DNA of 64,000 bases from Firmicutes bacterium UBA3553 (GCA_002381185.1 DFOA01000020.1:124001-188000), one strand, 5' to 3'. Counted from the stretch's first letter, positions 33,581 to 42,485 are shown. Translations and numbers: made by a program. The notes: a model not told the origin generated them from the letters alone.

Positions 33581-34996
33581 ATGAGTATTCAAATTCCAGG
33601 ACTTACTCAAGTCGTTATACCGGCTGCGATAACTGTACATTTGGGAGCACCGGATGAACCTGCTGAAAATGTTACAGTATCTTTCCTTGATTATATAAAA
33701 AATGTTGCCTCAAGTGAATTGTATCCTACTTGGCCGGAGAATGCGCTTAGAGCTAACATTTATGCCATAACTTCTACTGCGTTGAACAGAGTTTTTACAG
33801 AATGGTACAGATCCAGAGGTTATAATTTTGATATAACAAACGATACTCGTTATGACCAGTCATTTGTACATAACAGAGGTATTTTTGATACCGTATCGGT
33901 CATTGCTGATGAACTTTTTGACAGTTACATTGTAAGGCAGGGACGTTTGGAACCTCTTTATGCCCAATTCTGTGACGGCCGTGTTGCCCAATGTCCGGGT
34001 CTGCTCCAATGGGGTACAGTCGACTTAGCAAATCAGGGTTATTCTCCATATGAAATTCTGCAGTATTATTATGGGGATGATATCAATATTCAAACAGATA
34101 CTCCGTTGGCAGAAGCATACGAAACATTTCCGGGTACTCCTCTTCAGCTAGGTGATAACAATCCTTATGTATTGCAGATGCAGGTTGCTTTAAACACTAT
34201 ATCTACAAACTATCCGGCTATTCCAAAAATACCGAATCCGACAGGAACCTTTGATGCTGCTACGCAGGCTGCGGTGCAGGAATTTCAAAGAATATTTAAC
34301 CTTCCCGTCACCGGTATTATTGACAAGGCAACATGGTACAGAATAAGAAGGATATATACGGCTGTAACAAGTTTAGCTGAATTAACTTCACAAGGAATCA
34401 TTCTAAGCGATATTCCTGAGTTCTTGCTTGAGCCCGTAGCAGGAGATGCAACCGCAAGAGTCCAAACAGTTCAATATTTTCTTAATGTATTGTCAGCATA
34501 TTACAATACAATTCCTTCTGTTGACATTAACGGTGTATTAGATACACAGACAAGAACTTCCATAATGGAATTCCAAAGAACTATGGGTCTGCCTATTACA
34601 GGCATTGTAGATGAAGCTACGTGGAATTCAATGTATAACAGTGTAGTAGGTATATTAGACACCTTACCGCCATCGGCAATTGCTCTTCCAAGTTTATTGT
34701 GGCCTGGTACGGTTTATCAGCTAGGTTCAGAAGGACCAAATGTATATCTCATTCAGCAATATTTGTCTTATATTTCTTCTGTCTTAGAAGGAATTCCCCC
34801 TGCAGAGCCGGATGGTATTTATGGACCGGAGACAGAACAGGCTGTAAGAGAATTCCAGGAATATTTCGGCATAGATGTAACAGGCGTGGTAGATCAATAC
34901 ACCTGGAACAGAATAGTTCTTATATATCGCAATTTAAGATTCGGAAACACAAGAAACTTAGGTCAATTTCCTGGAAATGATATAGGGGGACAGTAA
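33581..34996 (+). CDS. SpoIID-like domain protein with three peptidoglycan-binding repeats
   Basis: The protein has 471 residues. Residues 15-180 resemble the SpoIID/LytB fold: FLDYIKNVASSELYPTWPEN, with E46 at the position of the SpoIID catalytic Glu, a following ALRANIYAITSTALNRV, and the end QWGTVDLANQGYSPYEILQY then YYG, matching SpoIID's MSQWG...GxxxxEIL.YYY. Two Cys in FCDGRVAQC are shared with the paralogue at 36039. Three PG_binding_1 repeats follow at about 185-265, 285-358 and 375-450, each ending like FNLPVTGIIDKATW. SpoIID is a lytic transglycosylase in engulfment; activity here is inference. There is no signal peptide. AAGGTGG precedes the ATG. Confidence 0.85.
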   Translation: MSIQIPGLTQVVIPAAITVHLGAPDEPAENVTVSFLDYIKNVASSELYPTWPENALRANIYAITSTALNRVFTEWYRSRGYNFDITNDTRYDQSFVHNRGIFDTVSVIADELFDSYIVRQGRLEPLYAQFCDGRVAQCPGLLQWGTVDLANQGYSPYEILQYYYGDDINIQTDTPLAEAYETFPGTPLQLGDNNPYVLQMQVALNTISTNYPAIPKIPNPTGTFDAATQAAVQEFQRIFNLPVTGIIDKATWYRIRRIYTAVTSLAELTSQGIILSDIPEFLLEPVAGDATARVQTVQYFLNVLSAYYNTIPSVDINGVLDTQTRTSIMEFQRTMGLPITGIVDEATWNSMYNSVVGILDTLPPSAIALPSLLWPGTVYQLGSEGPNVYLIQQYLSYISSVLEGIPPAEPDGIYGPETEQAVREFQEYFGIDVTGVVDQYTWNRIVLIYRNLRFGNTRNLGQFPGNDIGGQ

Positions 34997-34997
34997 T

Positions 34998-35447
34998 ATG
35001 TACAAAGTAACTACAGCCTATATTGCTAAAAATATGTTAGTTAAAAAAATGGAAACGGCCGATGAAACAGGATATGTCAATGTCAGCGTATTCACTGCTT
35101 TAGGAGCTCTTCCGGTGAGCAATGCAAAAGTATCTATATATACGTGGAATGAAGAAGAGGGTGAAACTCTGATTAGATCTGTAACAACAAATGAAAGCGG
35201 TAGTGCTCCTGCTATTGAATTGCCGGTGCTGCTCGGGCAGGGAATTTCTTCTCCGGAAGGACACACAGAGTATCATCTGGCAGTTGAAGCTGAAGGATAT
35301 CATACGGTTATAATAATAAATGTTGAAGTTTATCCTGATATCAGAAATCAGTTCAATGTAAATCTCACTCCGATTCCAAGGGGAGAGCAAGGCGGAGAGG
35401 AAACTGTCAATATCCCTATACAGATTAAAAATAATTCAAGGAGGTAA
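34998..35447 (+). CDS. Ig-like (carboxypeptidase-regulatory-like) domain protein
   Basis: The protein has 149 residues. An N-terminal stretch of about 25 residues (MYKVTTAYIAKNMLVKK) is followed by one Ig-like domain: GYVNVSVFTALGALPVSNAK, the ESGSAPAIELPVLLG turn, YHLAVEAEGYHTVII and VYPDIRNQFNVNLTPIP. It is clearly paralogous to 32882 and 49261; the start MxxxxxxYIxKNM is shared with the latter. There is no signal peptide or catalytic residue. It starts one base after the SpoIID-like gene stop behind GGGGGA, so the genes are translated from one transcript. Confidence 0.85.
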   Translation: MYKVTTAYIAKNMLVKKMETADETGYVNVSVFTALGALPVSNAKVSIYTWNEEEGETLIRSVTTNESGSAPAIELPVLLGQGISSPEGHTEYHLAVEAEGYHTVIIINVEVYPDIRNQFNVNLTPIPRGEQGGEETVNIPIQIKNNSRR

Positions 35448-35449
35448 AA

Positions 35450-35977
35450 ATGAAAAGCAAATTAGATGTTGTAAAGGCAGCAAATCCAATATTAGAAATT
35501 CAGTTTAATTTAAGAGATATATCTCAAATGCATCCTGACATTCCCAAGGTTTTTCCTACAGGAAGATTCGATCCCGAAACTCAAGAGGCGGTCAGTGCAT
35601 TTCAAAAAAATTTTAATCTTCCTGTAACAGGAAAAGTTGACTTCGCAACTTGGAATGCAATATCAAAGGAACATCAAAAATGCATGCACTGCATAAAACC
35701 ACCTCAAAGTGTTTACTGTTATCCGGGTAATATGTATGAATATAAAAAAGGCGCCGATGGAAACTTAATTTATATACTGCAGATAATACTTAAAAATTAT
35801 CATCAAAGATACAAAAACTATCCGGATGTCCGTCTGACAGGAGTATTTGATGAGCAAACAGAAGAAGCAGTTAAGCAGTTTCAAAAATTCAGCCATCTGC
35901 CTGTTACCGGTGCGTTAGACAGAGAAACATGGAATCTTCTCAACAAAATTAATAATACCTGCAAATTATATGAATAA
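35450..35977 (+). CDS. Small protein with two peptidoglycan-binding repeats
   Basis: The protein has 175 residues and consists almost only of two PG_binding_1 repeats, at about 12-72 (TGRFDPETQEAVSAFQKNF, NLPVTGKVDFATWNAI) and 98-168 (TGVFDEQTEEAVKQFQKF, HLPVTGALDRETWNLL). There is no catalytic domain and no signal peptide. A Cys pair (CMHCIK) lies in the linker, which may crosslink or bind metal. AGGAGG lies before the ATG, two bases after the preceding stop. A binding or scaffolding role beside the SpoIID-like proteins is plausible. Confidence 0.87.
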   Translation: MKSKLDVVKAANPILEIQFNLRDISQMHPDIPKVFPTGRFDPETQEAVSAFQKNFNLPVTGKVDFATWNAISKEHQKCMHCIKPPQSVYCYPGNMYEYKKGADGNLIYILQIILKNYHQRYKNYPDVRLTGVFDEQTEEAVKQFQKFSHLPVTGALDRETWNLLNKINNTCKLYE

Positions 35978-36038
35978 TTAATATTATCTAATGATAATTT
36001 TAATTATAATAATAATGATTAAGAGAGGAGGCCATTGA

Positions 36039-37472
36039 GTGCGTTATAGCAATCAAAAAAAATACAATTCAAATATAAGCGCAATGCAGCAAATTACTCT
36101 TGGCCCTGTAACTCCTGTTGTAGCTGTCCCCACTGAAATAACTGTGCATTTGGGAGCCCCTGAAGATAATGCTGAAAATGTGACTGTGCCATTTCTGGAT
36201 TATGTAATAAATGTCGCTTCAAGCGAACTGTATCCTACATGGCCGGAAAATGCCTTAAGAGCCAATATTCTCGCTATCACATCTATGGCAATGAACAGAA
36301 TTTATACGGAATGGTATCGCTCGAGAGGATATAATTTTGACATTACAAATTCCCCTCAATATGACCAGGCGTACGTTCATAACAGAGGTATTTTCGAAAA
36401 CATCAGAGATATCGTAAATGAAATATTCGGTCAATATATAGTTCGCGAGGGACAATTGCAGCCTTTTTTTGCACAATTCTGTGATGGCAGGGTATCATTG
36501 TGTGAGGGTCTTCATCAATGGGGAACAGTTGATTTGGCAAATGAAGGTTATACACCTTTAGAAATACTAAAATATTACTATGGGGAAGACATAGAAATTA
36601 TAACTGATGCACCAATAAGCAATGTGGAAGATACATATCCGGGAGAACCCATGCAGTTAGGTGATTCAAGTATGGATGTGTTAAGAATGCAATATTCTTT
36701 AGACAGGATTTCATTAAACTATCCTGGAATACCCAGAATTCCCAGTATTGATGGATACTTTGGAGAAGACACAAGAAACGCGGTGATGCAATTTCAAAGG
36801 GTATTTAACCTTCCGGTTACCGGCATAATTGATGAAGGAACATGGTATGGAATTATTCGTATTTATTCAGCCGTAAAAAGATTATCAGAATTGACCGGTG
36901 AAGGTTTACTGATAGATGAAATCAGCAGATATTCATCTGAGGTGCTGTTGGAAGGTGATGTTCGTCCGCCTGTTGAAATGTTACAGTTTGCTTTAAACAT
37001 TTTATCAGCCTACTATCCAACCATCCAGGGAGTTCCGATTACCGGTATTTTTGATGACAACACAAGAAATGCTGTTATAGAATTTCAAAGAACCATGAAT
37101 CTGCCTGAAACCGGAGCAGCTGACATAGAAACGCTTCAAGCAATGTACAGAACAACGGTAGGTATACTTAATACATTACCTTCTGAACAGGTCTTTGTTC
37201 CGTTTTTAAGATGGACCGGAGTAATATATGAACTTGGCCATGAATCTCCAGGGGTATATTTATTCCAAGAAATGCTATCATATATTTCTTTAATCATTCC
37301 GATTATTCCTTATATTGAACCCAGTGGCGTCTTTGATGAAACAACTCAAAATGCCGTTATTGCTTTTCAAAGAATGGAAAATCTTGAACCAACGGGTATT
37401 GTAGACCAGCAAACCTGGGATGCAATAGTAGATGTTTACAGAAGGCAGAGATACGGCGGAACAGTCAGATAA
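36039..37472 (+). CDS. Second SpoIID-like domain protein with three peptidoglycan-binding repeats
   Basis: The protein has 477 residues, a paralogue of the one at 33581, very similar over its whole length. The SpoIID-like part has E63 in NVASSELYPTWPENAL, TEWYRSRGYNFDITN, the Cys pair of FCDGRVSLC, and QWGTVDLANEGYTPLEILKY then YYG. Three PG_binding_1 repeats lie at about 200-280, 303-375 and 392-465. The first 20 residues differ (RYSNQKKYNSNISAMQQ) and are not a signal peptide. Start is GTG at 36039 with AGGAGG seven bases upstream. The 61-base gap before it has no clear promoter, so it is probably the last gene of the block. Confidence 0.85.
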   Translation: MRYSNQKKYNSNISAMQQITLGPVTPVVAVPTEITVHLGAPEDNAENVTVPFLDYVINVASSELYPTWPENALRANILAITSMAMNRIYTEWYRSRGYNFDITNSPQYDQAYVHNRGIFENIRDIVNEIFGQYIVREGQLQPFFAQFCDGRVSLCEGLHQWGTVDLANEGYTPLEILKYYYGEDIEIITDAPISNVEDTYPGEPMQLGDSSMDVLRMQYSLDRISLNYPGIPRIPSIDGYFGEDTRNAVMQFQRVFNLPVTGIIDEGTWYGIIRIYSAVKRLSELTGEGLLIDEISRYSSEVLLEGDVRPPVEMLQFALNILSAYYPTIQGVPITGIFDDNTRNAVIEFQRTMNLPETGAADIETLQAMYRTTVGILNTLPSEQVFVPFLRWTGVIYELGHESPGVYLFQEMLSYISLIIPIIPYIEPSGVFDETTQNAVIAFQRMENLEPTGIVDQQTWDAIVDVYRRQRYGGTVR

Positions 37473-37475
37473 TTA

Positions 37476-37495
37476 AGACCGTTTTTCAACGGTCT
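37476..37495 (+). terminator. Short hairpin after the SpoIID-like gene block
   Basis: AGACCGTT (37476-37483) and AACGGTCT (37488-37495) form an 8-bp stem just past the stop at 37472. Only a weak T-rich stretch follows, so it is a possible terminator between the convergent units. Confidence 0.55.
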
Positions 37496-37507
37496 AAATT
37501 TCTATTC

Positions 37508-37636
37508 TTATTTTTCCTTCTCCCAGGCAATCAGTACAATGTCTTTTCCCAATTCCATTTTCATTTGTTCTTCAATACGTTTAAAATACTCACTATCTTT
37601 TTGCTTCATATCTGCCAATTTATATTTTTTATCCAT
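37508..37636 (-). CDS. Small 42-residue charged protein
   Basis: The protein reads MDKKYKLADMKQKDSEYFKR, then IEEQMKMELGKDIVLIAWEK and EK. GGAGG lies six bases before the ATG at 37636, and the frame is free of stops up to TAA at 37508. The sequence is a charged amphipathic helix with a short hydrophobic IVLIAW end. I recall similar unnamed small proteins in Clostridia but cannot name a family. It has no partner on its strand apart from xpt, about 100 bases upstream. Confidence 0.65.
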   Translation of the reverse strand: MDKKYKLADMKQKDSEYFKRIEEQMKMELGKDIVLIAWEKEK

Positions 37637-37736
37637 GTCAATGCCTCCACGCTGATTTAAATGGTTCTGAATTTACAAAATCAGATTATTATTATTTTAA
37701 TCATTATTAAATTAAATATTCTATTATAACAAATAA

Positions 37737-38312
37737 TTAATCTTCTCTGAAAGTAATGTCTCCATTTTCCATTTTATCAATAATTGCAAGACTTTTCAAA
37801 TTATATCCGTTTTCTCTTAAACATTTTCCGCCTTTTTGAAATCCTTTTTCTATTGCAATTCCGATTCCTTCAACAGTCGCACCGCTTTCATCAGCCAAAT
37901 CAATCAGGCATCTGATTGCATTGCCTTCCGCCAAAAAATCATCTATTATAAGCAATCTGTCATCTTCGTTTAAATATTTTTTGCTTATCATTATGTTATA
38001 TTCTTTATTTTTAGTATACGATATCACTTTTCCCTTATATATATCATTATCTAAATTTAAACTTTCAGATTTTTTTGCAAACACCACAGGAACTTTAAAA
38101 TGCAGTGCTGCCATAGATGCGATGGCAATGCCGCTTACCTCAATTGTTAATATTTTAGTTATGTTTCTATCTTTAAAAAGGTTGTAAAGCTCTTCACCCA
38201 TCTCATAAAGAAATTCAATGTCAAGCTGGTGATTTAAAAAGCTGTCCACCTTTAACACATTACCTTTTTTGATTTCTCCTTTTTCAACTATCATTTTCTT
38301 TAACTTATCCAT
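37737..38312 (-). CDS. xpt: Xanthine phosphoribosyltransferase
   Basis: The protein has 191 residues, the usual Xpt length. The PRPP-binding loop is LLIIDDFLAEGNA near residues 120-132, and the N-terminal LKVDSFLNHQLD and ITKILTIEVSGIAIASMAAL are Xpt hallmarks. The enzyme turns xanthine (and less well guanine) with PRPP into XMP in purine salvage. AGAGGA precedes the ATG. No purine riboswitch is visible upstream, unlike the usual xpt leader; in this window the guanine riboswitch instead controls the permease/phosphoribosyltransferase operon at 49.8-51.7 kb. Confidence 0.93.
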   Translation of the reverse strand: MDKLKKMIVEKGEIKKGNVLKVDSFLNHQLDIEFLYEMGEELYNLFKDRNITKILTIEVSGIAIASMAALHFKVPVVFAKKSESLNLDNDIYKGKVISYTKNKEYNIMISKKYLNEDDRLLIIDDFLAEGNAIRCLIDLADESGATVEGIGIAIEKGFQKGGKCLRENGYNLKSLAIIDKMENGDITFRED

Positions 38313-38515
38313 AAATTTTCCTCTAATTATTATCGCTGTTAAATTTACAAACTTTTATAAATATTTATGATATCAAACTAATTGATAAAATGCAAGAAAA
38401 AAAGCAGATTACTTCCGTCATCTAAAATTTAGTGAACGTTAAAAAATATGTTCCATGCATGCTCCATGTAATAATATAAAATTCTATGGGAAATATATAT
38501 TTGGAGGTGAATATC

Positions 38516-38941
38516 TTGAAATTAAAGGATATAATGTCACAAGAAATTGCATGTGCAAATTCTAATGACTCTATTGAAAAGGCAGCACAATTAATGAAGC
38601 AGTACAATGTTGGCTCTATTCCAATTTGCAGCCAAGATAAGGTTATAGGCATTGTCACAGACAGAGATATTGCTCTCAGGTCTGTAGCAAACGGTCAGTA
38701 CAACCAGTCAGTAGGAGATATAATGACCCAAAATCCGGTTACCGGAACACCTGACATGGATGTACATGAAGCAGCAAAATTAATGGGAGAAAAACAGATT
38801 CGAAGATTACCTGTTGTTGAAAACAACAGTCTTGTAGGAATCGTATCATTGGGTGACATTTCAGTTGAACCAAGACTGCAGGATAATGCAGAACAAGCAT
38901 TGAAAAATATTTCTCAACCGACAACCAACAGATTTTCTTAA
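38516..38941 (+). CDS. CBS-domain pair protein
   Basis: The protein has 141 residues from a TTG at 38516 (GGAGGTGA seven bases upstream). It consists of two CBS domains: about 1-62 (KLKDIMSQEIACANSNDSIE, KVIGIVTDRDIALRSV) and 68-125 (SVGDIMTQNPVTGTPDMDVH, LVGIVSLGDIS). Pairs of CBS domains bind adenosine nucleotides and act as energy or redox-state sensors; stand-alone proteins often have unknown targets. It is a single gene with its own hairpin terminator. Confidence 0.92.
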   Translation: MKLKDIMSQEIACANSNDSIEKAAQLMKQYNVGSIPICSQDKVIGIVTDRDIALRSVANGQYNQSVGDIMTQNPVTGTPDMDVHEAAKLMGEKQIRRLPVVENNSLVGIVSLGDISVEPRLQDNAEQALKNISQPTTNRFS

Positions 38942-38962
38942 ACTATACAACCAGAAATCCTC

Positions 38963-38994
38963 GGGGATGGACATTAAATAAAATGTCCATCCCC
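38963..38994 (+). terminator. Hairpin terminator after CBS gene
   Basis: GGGGATGGACAT (38963-38974) and ATGTCCATCCCC (38983-38994) form a perfect 12-bp stem with an 8-base loop. The T run after it is weak (GGATTCTTT). Confidence 0.8.
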
Positions 38995-39085
38995 GGATTC
39001 TTTACAGAGATATTATTGAAATATTTAATTATTTTGTTATAATAAACATAAAATATAATAAATGTAAATTTAAAGGAGAGATAAC

Positions 39086-39598
39086 TTGAGCAACTTTAAA
39101 GAAATAAAACCAGAGGAATTAAATAAAAGTGCATTTCAGCTCATAGGAGGCGACTGGATGCTCATTACAGCAGAAAAGGGCGATAAAACAAACACAATGA
39201 CTGCTTCATGGGGCGGACTTGGTGTTATGTGGAACAAAAATGTAGCATACATGGTCTTAAGGCCGCAGCGGTATACAAAGGAATTTGTAGACAATTCAGA
39301 TACTTATTCTCTTTGTTTTTTCGACGATATTTACAAAAAGCAGTTGGCTTACTTAGGTTCAGTATCAGGCAGAGATGAAGACAAAATTTCCAAGACTGGC
39401 TTAACTGTAGTCCACTGTGACGGCACTCCTTATTTTGAAGAGGCCCGCATAGTAATAATCTGTAAAAAACTCTTTGCACAGGAGCTCACACCTGAATCTT
39501 TTATCGAAAAGAATCTCATAGAAAAAAATTACCCGAACAAAGATTTTCATACACTTTACATTTCAGAAATCGAAAAGGTTTTAATCAAAGAGCAATAA
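39086..39598 (+). CDS. Flavin reductase family protein (flavoredoxin-like)
   Basis: The protein has 170 residues. It has the flavin reductase-like pattern: LITAEKGDKTNTMTASWGGL, NKNVAYMVLRPQRYTKEFV, SLCFFDDIYKKQLAYLG and SGRDEDKISKTGLTVVH. Such FMN-binding proteins occur in anaerobes as flavoredoxins or electron carriers. TTG start at 39086, with AAGGAGAG before it. It is monocistronic with its own terminator. Confidence 0.9.
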   Translation: MSNFKEIKPEELNKSAFQLIGGDWMLITAEKGDKTNTMTASWGGLGVMWNKNVAYMVLRPQRYTKEFVDNSDTYSLCFFDDIYKKQLAYLGSVSGRDEDKISKTGLTVVHCDGTPYFEEARIVIICKKLFAQELTPESFIEKNLIEKNYPNKDFHTLYISEIEKVLIKEQ

Positions 39599-39602
39599 TA
39601 AA

Positions 39603-39636
39603 ACGCAGTGAATTAAAAGATTCACTGCGTCTTTTT
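39603..39636 (+). terminator. Rho-independent terminator after flavin reductase gene
   Basis: ACGCAGTGAAT (39603-39613) and ATTCACTGCGT (39620-39630) form an 11-bp stem followed by CTTTTT. It lies five bases past the stop. Confidence 0.93.
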
Positions 39637-39659
39637 AAATATATTTCATTTCATTACCT

Positions 39660-40766
39660 TTAATCAATGTTTCTTCTTTCAATTTTACATCCTATGGAAT
39701 TTTCAATTTCAGCCAAAGCTCCCATATCCTTCGGAGCAGCAAACAAACAGGTATAACCGTTTTCTCCGGCTCTTCCGGTTCTTCCTATTCTGTGGATGTA
39801 GGATTCTGTGTTTTCAGGCATGTCATAGTTGTAAATATGCCCTACTCCGCCGATATCAAGACCTCTGGCGGCCACATCAGTGGCAATTAAATATTGAATA
39901 TCTCCTTTTCTGAAGGATTTCATAATTCGTTCACGTTTAGACTGGAGAATATCACTGTGAAGCTTCTCGCAATTGTATCCTCTGTTGTGCATTGCTTCTT
40001 CAAGAGCATCAACTCTCACCTTTGTTCTGCAAAATATTATAGCCATGAAAGGTCTGTCTTTCTCTAATACATTAAGCAATGCTTCCTGCTTTTTTCTGTC
40101 TGTTGTTTCTACCACATGCTGCTTGATATTTTCTAAAGTTAAACTTTCTTTTTCAACAGCAATGGAAACAGGGCTTTTCATATATTTGTATGCAAGCTTT
40201 TTAACCTGTGAATCAATTGTAGCAGAAAAACATAATGTCTGTCTGGTTTCAGGAGTTTCCTTGATGATATCTTCTACCTCTTTTTTAAAACCCATTAGAA
40301 GCATCTGGTCTGCTTCATCCAATACCAATGTTTTTAAGCTGCACAGATTTATGGTTTCTCTTCTGATATGGTCCAAGAGCCTTCCCGGAGTTGCTATAAT
40401 CATATGTGTGCTGTTCTTCAATTTTTTTATTTGAGAAGATATATCTTTGCCTCCATATGCCGCCAATATATTTATATTTTTTGCTTTTTTTAATTTATTT
40501 GCTTCATCTGTTATTTGAATAGCAAGCTCACGTGTTGGTGTAATAATTAATGACTGTACATTCTCTGATTCTATGGATATATTTTCAAAAATAGGAAGTA
40601 AAAATGCCAGTGTCTTGCCGGTACCGGTTTGAGCCTCTGCTATTACATCCTTTCCTTCTTTTATTAATCCAATGCACCTCTCTTGTATGGGTGTCGGCTC
40701 TGTAATCCCTGAGCTTTTCAATATTTCAATTATACCTTTACTTATTCCAAGTTCTTTAAAGTCCAT
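39660..40766 (-). CDS. DEAD-box RNA helicase, short form
   Basis: The protein has 368 residues from the ATG at 40766 (AAAGGA upstream). All core motifs are present: the Q motif near residues 1-25, AQTGTGKT (I), PTRELA (Ia), TPGRLL (Ib), DEADQM (II), SAT (III), ATDVAARGLD (V) and HRIGRTGRAG (VI). It ends soon after motif VI, so unlike CshA or DbpA it has no C-terminal RNA-binding extension. It would unwind short RNA duplexes, for example in ribosome assembly or cold adaptation. No operon partner is visible. Confidence 0.95.
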   Translation of the reverse strand: MDFKELGISKGIIEILKSSGITEPTPIQERCIGLIKEGKDVIAEAQTGTGKTLAFLLPIFENISIESENVQSLIITPTRELAIQITDEANKLKKAKNINILAAYGGKDISSQIKKLKNSTHMIIATPGRLLDHIRRETINLCSLKTLVLDEADQMLLMGFKKEVEDIIKETPETRQTLCFSATIDSQVKKLAYKYMKSPVSIAVEKESLTLENIKQHVVETTDRKKQEALLNVLEKDRPFMAIIFCRTKVRVDALEEAMHNRGYNCEKLHSDILQSKRERIMKSFRKGDIQYLIATDVAARGLDIGGVGHIYNYDMPENTESYIHRIGRTGRAGENGYTCLFAAPKDMGALAEIENSIGCKIERRNID

Positions 40767-40849
40767 ATATATCCTTTCGAATTTTACTAAATCTGTATCA
40801 TTATACCACATATTTATTAAAATTAAACTATCGGTTAATATTATGTGAT

Positions 40850-40882
40850 AAAAAATCGTACGTAATAATATTCTACGTACGA
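40850..40882 (-). terminator. Rho-independent terminator after degV
   Basis: On the minus strand, TCGTACGTA and TACGTACGA (40874-40882 and 40856-40864) form a 9-bp stem followed by a T run. It lies 11 bases past the stop of the gene at 40893. Confidence 0.9.
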
Positions 40883-40892
40883 CTTTTTTTAT

Positions 40893-41756
40893 TTACCTCT
40901 TATTTCCCATAAATACCAGACACAGCATTCCCGGACCTGTGTGGGAGCCTATTATCGGACCTATGTAATTTATTACAACATCTTTTACATTAACTTCATT
41001 TAAAACCAGATCTCTCAATTGCTCTGCATCCTTGAGGCAGTCACCGTGGTTGATAAAAATTGTTTGTTCCTCGGAATTTTTAATATTCTGCAATTCATCA
41101 AGCAATTCTCTTATTGCTTTTTTTCTTCCTCTTATTTTCTTGAGTACATTTAGCTTTCCTTCATCATCAACGTTTAGCAATGGTTTTATGTCAAGCATTG
41201 TACCCACCGCCGCACTTGCTGCTGAAATCCTTCCGCCCCTTTTTAAATGTTCCAGGCTGTCTATGATAAACCAATGGTTGGATTTTAACTTGTTGTTTTC
41301 TATCCACTCAATAATTTCATCCTTTGGCTTACCCTGCTTCAAAAGTTCATTTGCATAAAATACTATTGCTCCAAGGCCGACAGAAGCACTTTTGGAATCA
41401 ATCACGGTAATATCAGCTTCCGGAATTTCTTCTAACACAATATTCCTTGCAAGTATGGAATTGTTAAATGTCTGGCTCAGCGCAGAAGAAAAACCGATAT
41501 AGATAACTGCATTTCCTTCTGAAACATATTTTTTAAATACCTGCTCAAATGTAAATGCAGAGATTTGTGAAGTTAAAGGTGTCGCTCCGTTTCTAAGCTC
41601 ATTGTAAAAATCTTCGTAGCTTAAAAATCTGCCAAAATCATCTACATACTCTTTTCCATCAATCGAAAATGGAAATGGTATTACTTCCAAATTATTTTCA
41701 CTAATATAACTGTATGATAAATCACAGCATGAATCGGTTATAATAATAGTCTTCAT
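40893..41756 (-). CDS. DegV family fatty-acid-binding protein
   Basis: The protein has 287 residues and the full DegV pattern: IITDSCCDLSYSYISENNLE, SQISAFTFEQVFKKYVSEG, YIGFSSALSQTFNNS, TVIDSKSASVGLGAIV, DSLEHLKRGGRISAASAAVG and IIGSHTGPGMLCLVF. DegV proteins bind fatty acids and, as FakB, present them to the kinase FakA in exogenous fatty-acid use. No fakA gene lies in this window, so the partner is elsewhere. AAGGGA precedes the ATG. Monocistronic. Confidence 0.93.
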   Translation of the reverse strand: MKTIIITDSCCDLSYSYISENNLEVIPFPFSIDGKEYVDDFGRFLSYEDFYNELRNGATPLTSQISAFTFEQVFKKYVSEGNAVIYIGFSSALSQTFNNSILARNIVLEEIPEADITVIDSKSASVGLGAIVFYANELLKQGKPKDEIIEWIENNKLKSNHWFIIDSLEHLKRGGRISAASAAVGTMLDIKPLLNVDDEGKLNVLKKIRGRKKAIRELLDELQNIKNSEEQTIFINHGDCLKDAEQLRDLVLNEVNVKDVVINYIGPIIGSHTGPGMLCLVFMGNKR

Positions 41757-41852
41757 TTAACCTTGTCCCTTCTGACATTATACAAAATACTTAAATACAT
41801 ACATAACTAATTTAGTATACTTTATTCAAAAATAATTTTCAAGGTATGAAAA

Positions 41853-42359
41853 TTATAAATTCTCCCATTTGTTTATATGTACCCTGGATGCATCATACCT
41901 GTCATTCGGTTCTCTGGTTTCAGCAGGATACCCTAATGATACTATTGAAAACGGAATAATACATGCCGGCAGATTTAAAAGTTCCTTCAAAGGCTCTATC
42001 CTGTCTTTGTCAGGATAAATTCCGAGCCAGACTGAACCAATACCTGCTTCGGTTGCCATAAGCAACATGTTTTGTGTTGCTGCTGAACAATCCTGTGGCC
42101 ATTTGTCACCCCTTGCTAGAGATGTATCACCACATACCACTATTGCACAGCCCGCTCCCGGCAGCATTTTCGAATAAGGATGAAATTTTGGAATTTCTCT
42201 TAATATATTTTTATCTTTAATTATAACGAAATGCCATGGTTGCTCATTTTGTGCCGAAGGAGCCGCCATTCCTGCTTTTAAAATTTTTTCTATTATTTCA
42301 TCAGATAGCTCTTGATTAGTATATTTTCGTATGCTTCTTCTTTTAAAAATAGCTTCCAA
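41853..42359 (-). CDS. Nitroreductase family FMN enzyme
   Basis: The protein has 168 residues, a compact nitroreductase: FKRRSIRKYTNQELSDEIIE (FMN phosphate-binding RRSxRxY), MAAPSAQNEQPWHFVIIKD, CSAATQNMLLMATEAGIGSV then WLGIYP, and FSIVSLGYPAE at the end. Such enzymes reduce nitro compounds or quinones with NAD(P)H; the natural substrate is unknown. TTG start at 42359 behind AGGAGG. Monocistronic. Confidence 0.93.
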   Translation of the reverse strand: MEAIFKRRSIRKYTNQELSDEIIEKILKAGMAAPSAQNEQPWHFVIIKDKNILREIPKFHPYSKMLPGAGCAIVVCGDTSLARGDKWPQDCSAATQNMLLMATEAGIGSVWLGIYPDKDRIEPLKELLNLPACIIPFSIVSLGYPAETREPNDRYDASRVHINKWENL

Positions 42360-42485
42360 ACTAATACCTCCTGTTTACTCTAATTTTACCACCATTATTT
42401 TACTCCAATATGTTTAATTTTATCTTAATTTAATACTCTCAAGTCCCATTTTATAATATTATTCTATATTGCAAAAATAATGATT

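Noticed and set aside
38313..38420. Possible purine riboswitch in front of xpt
   Set aside because: None of the aptamer landmarks (TATAAT junction, TATGG loop, TTTCTAC, ACTAT or ATTAT) is present there.
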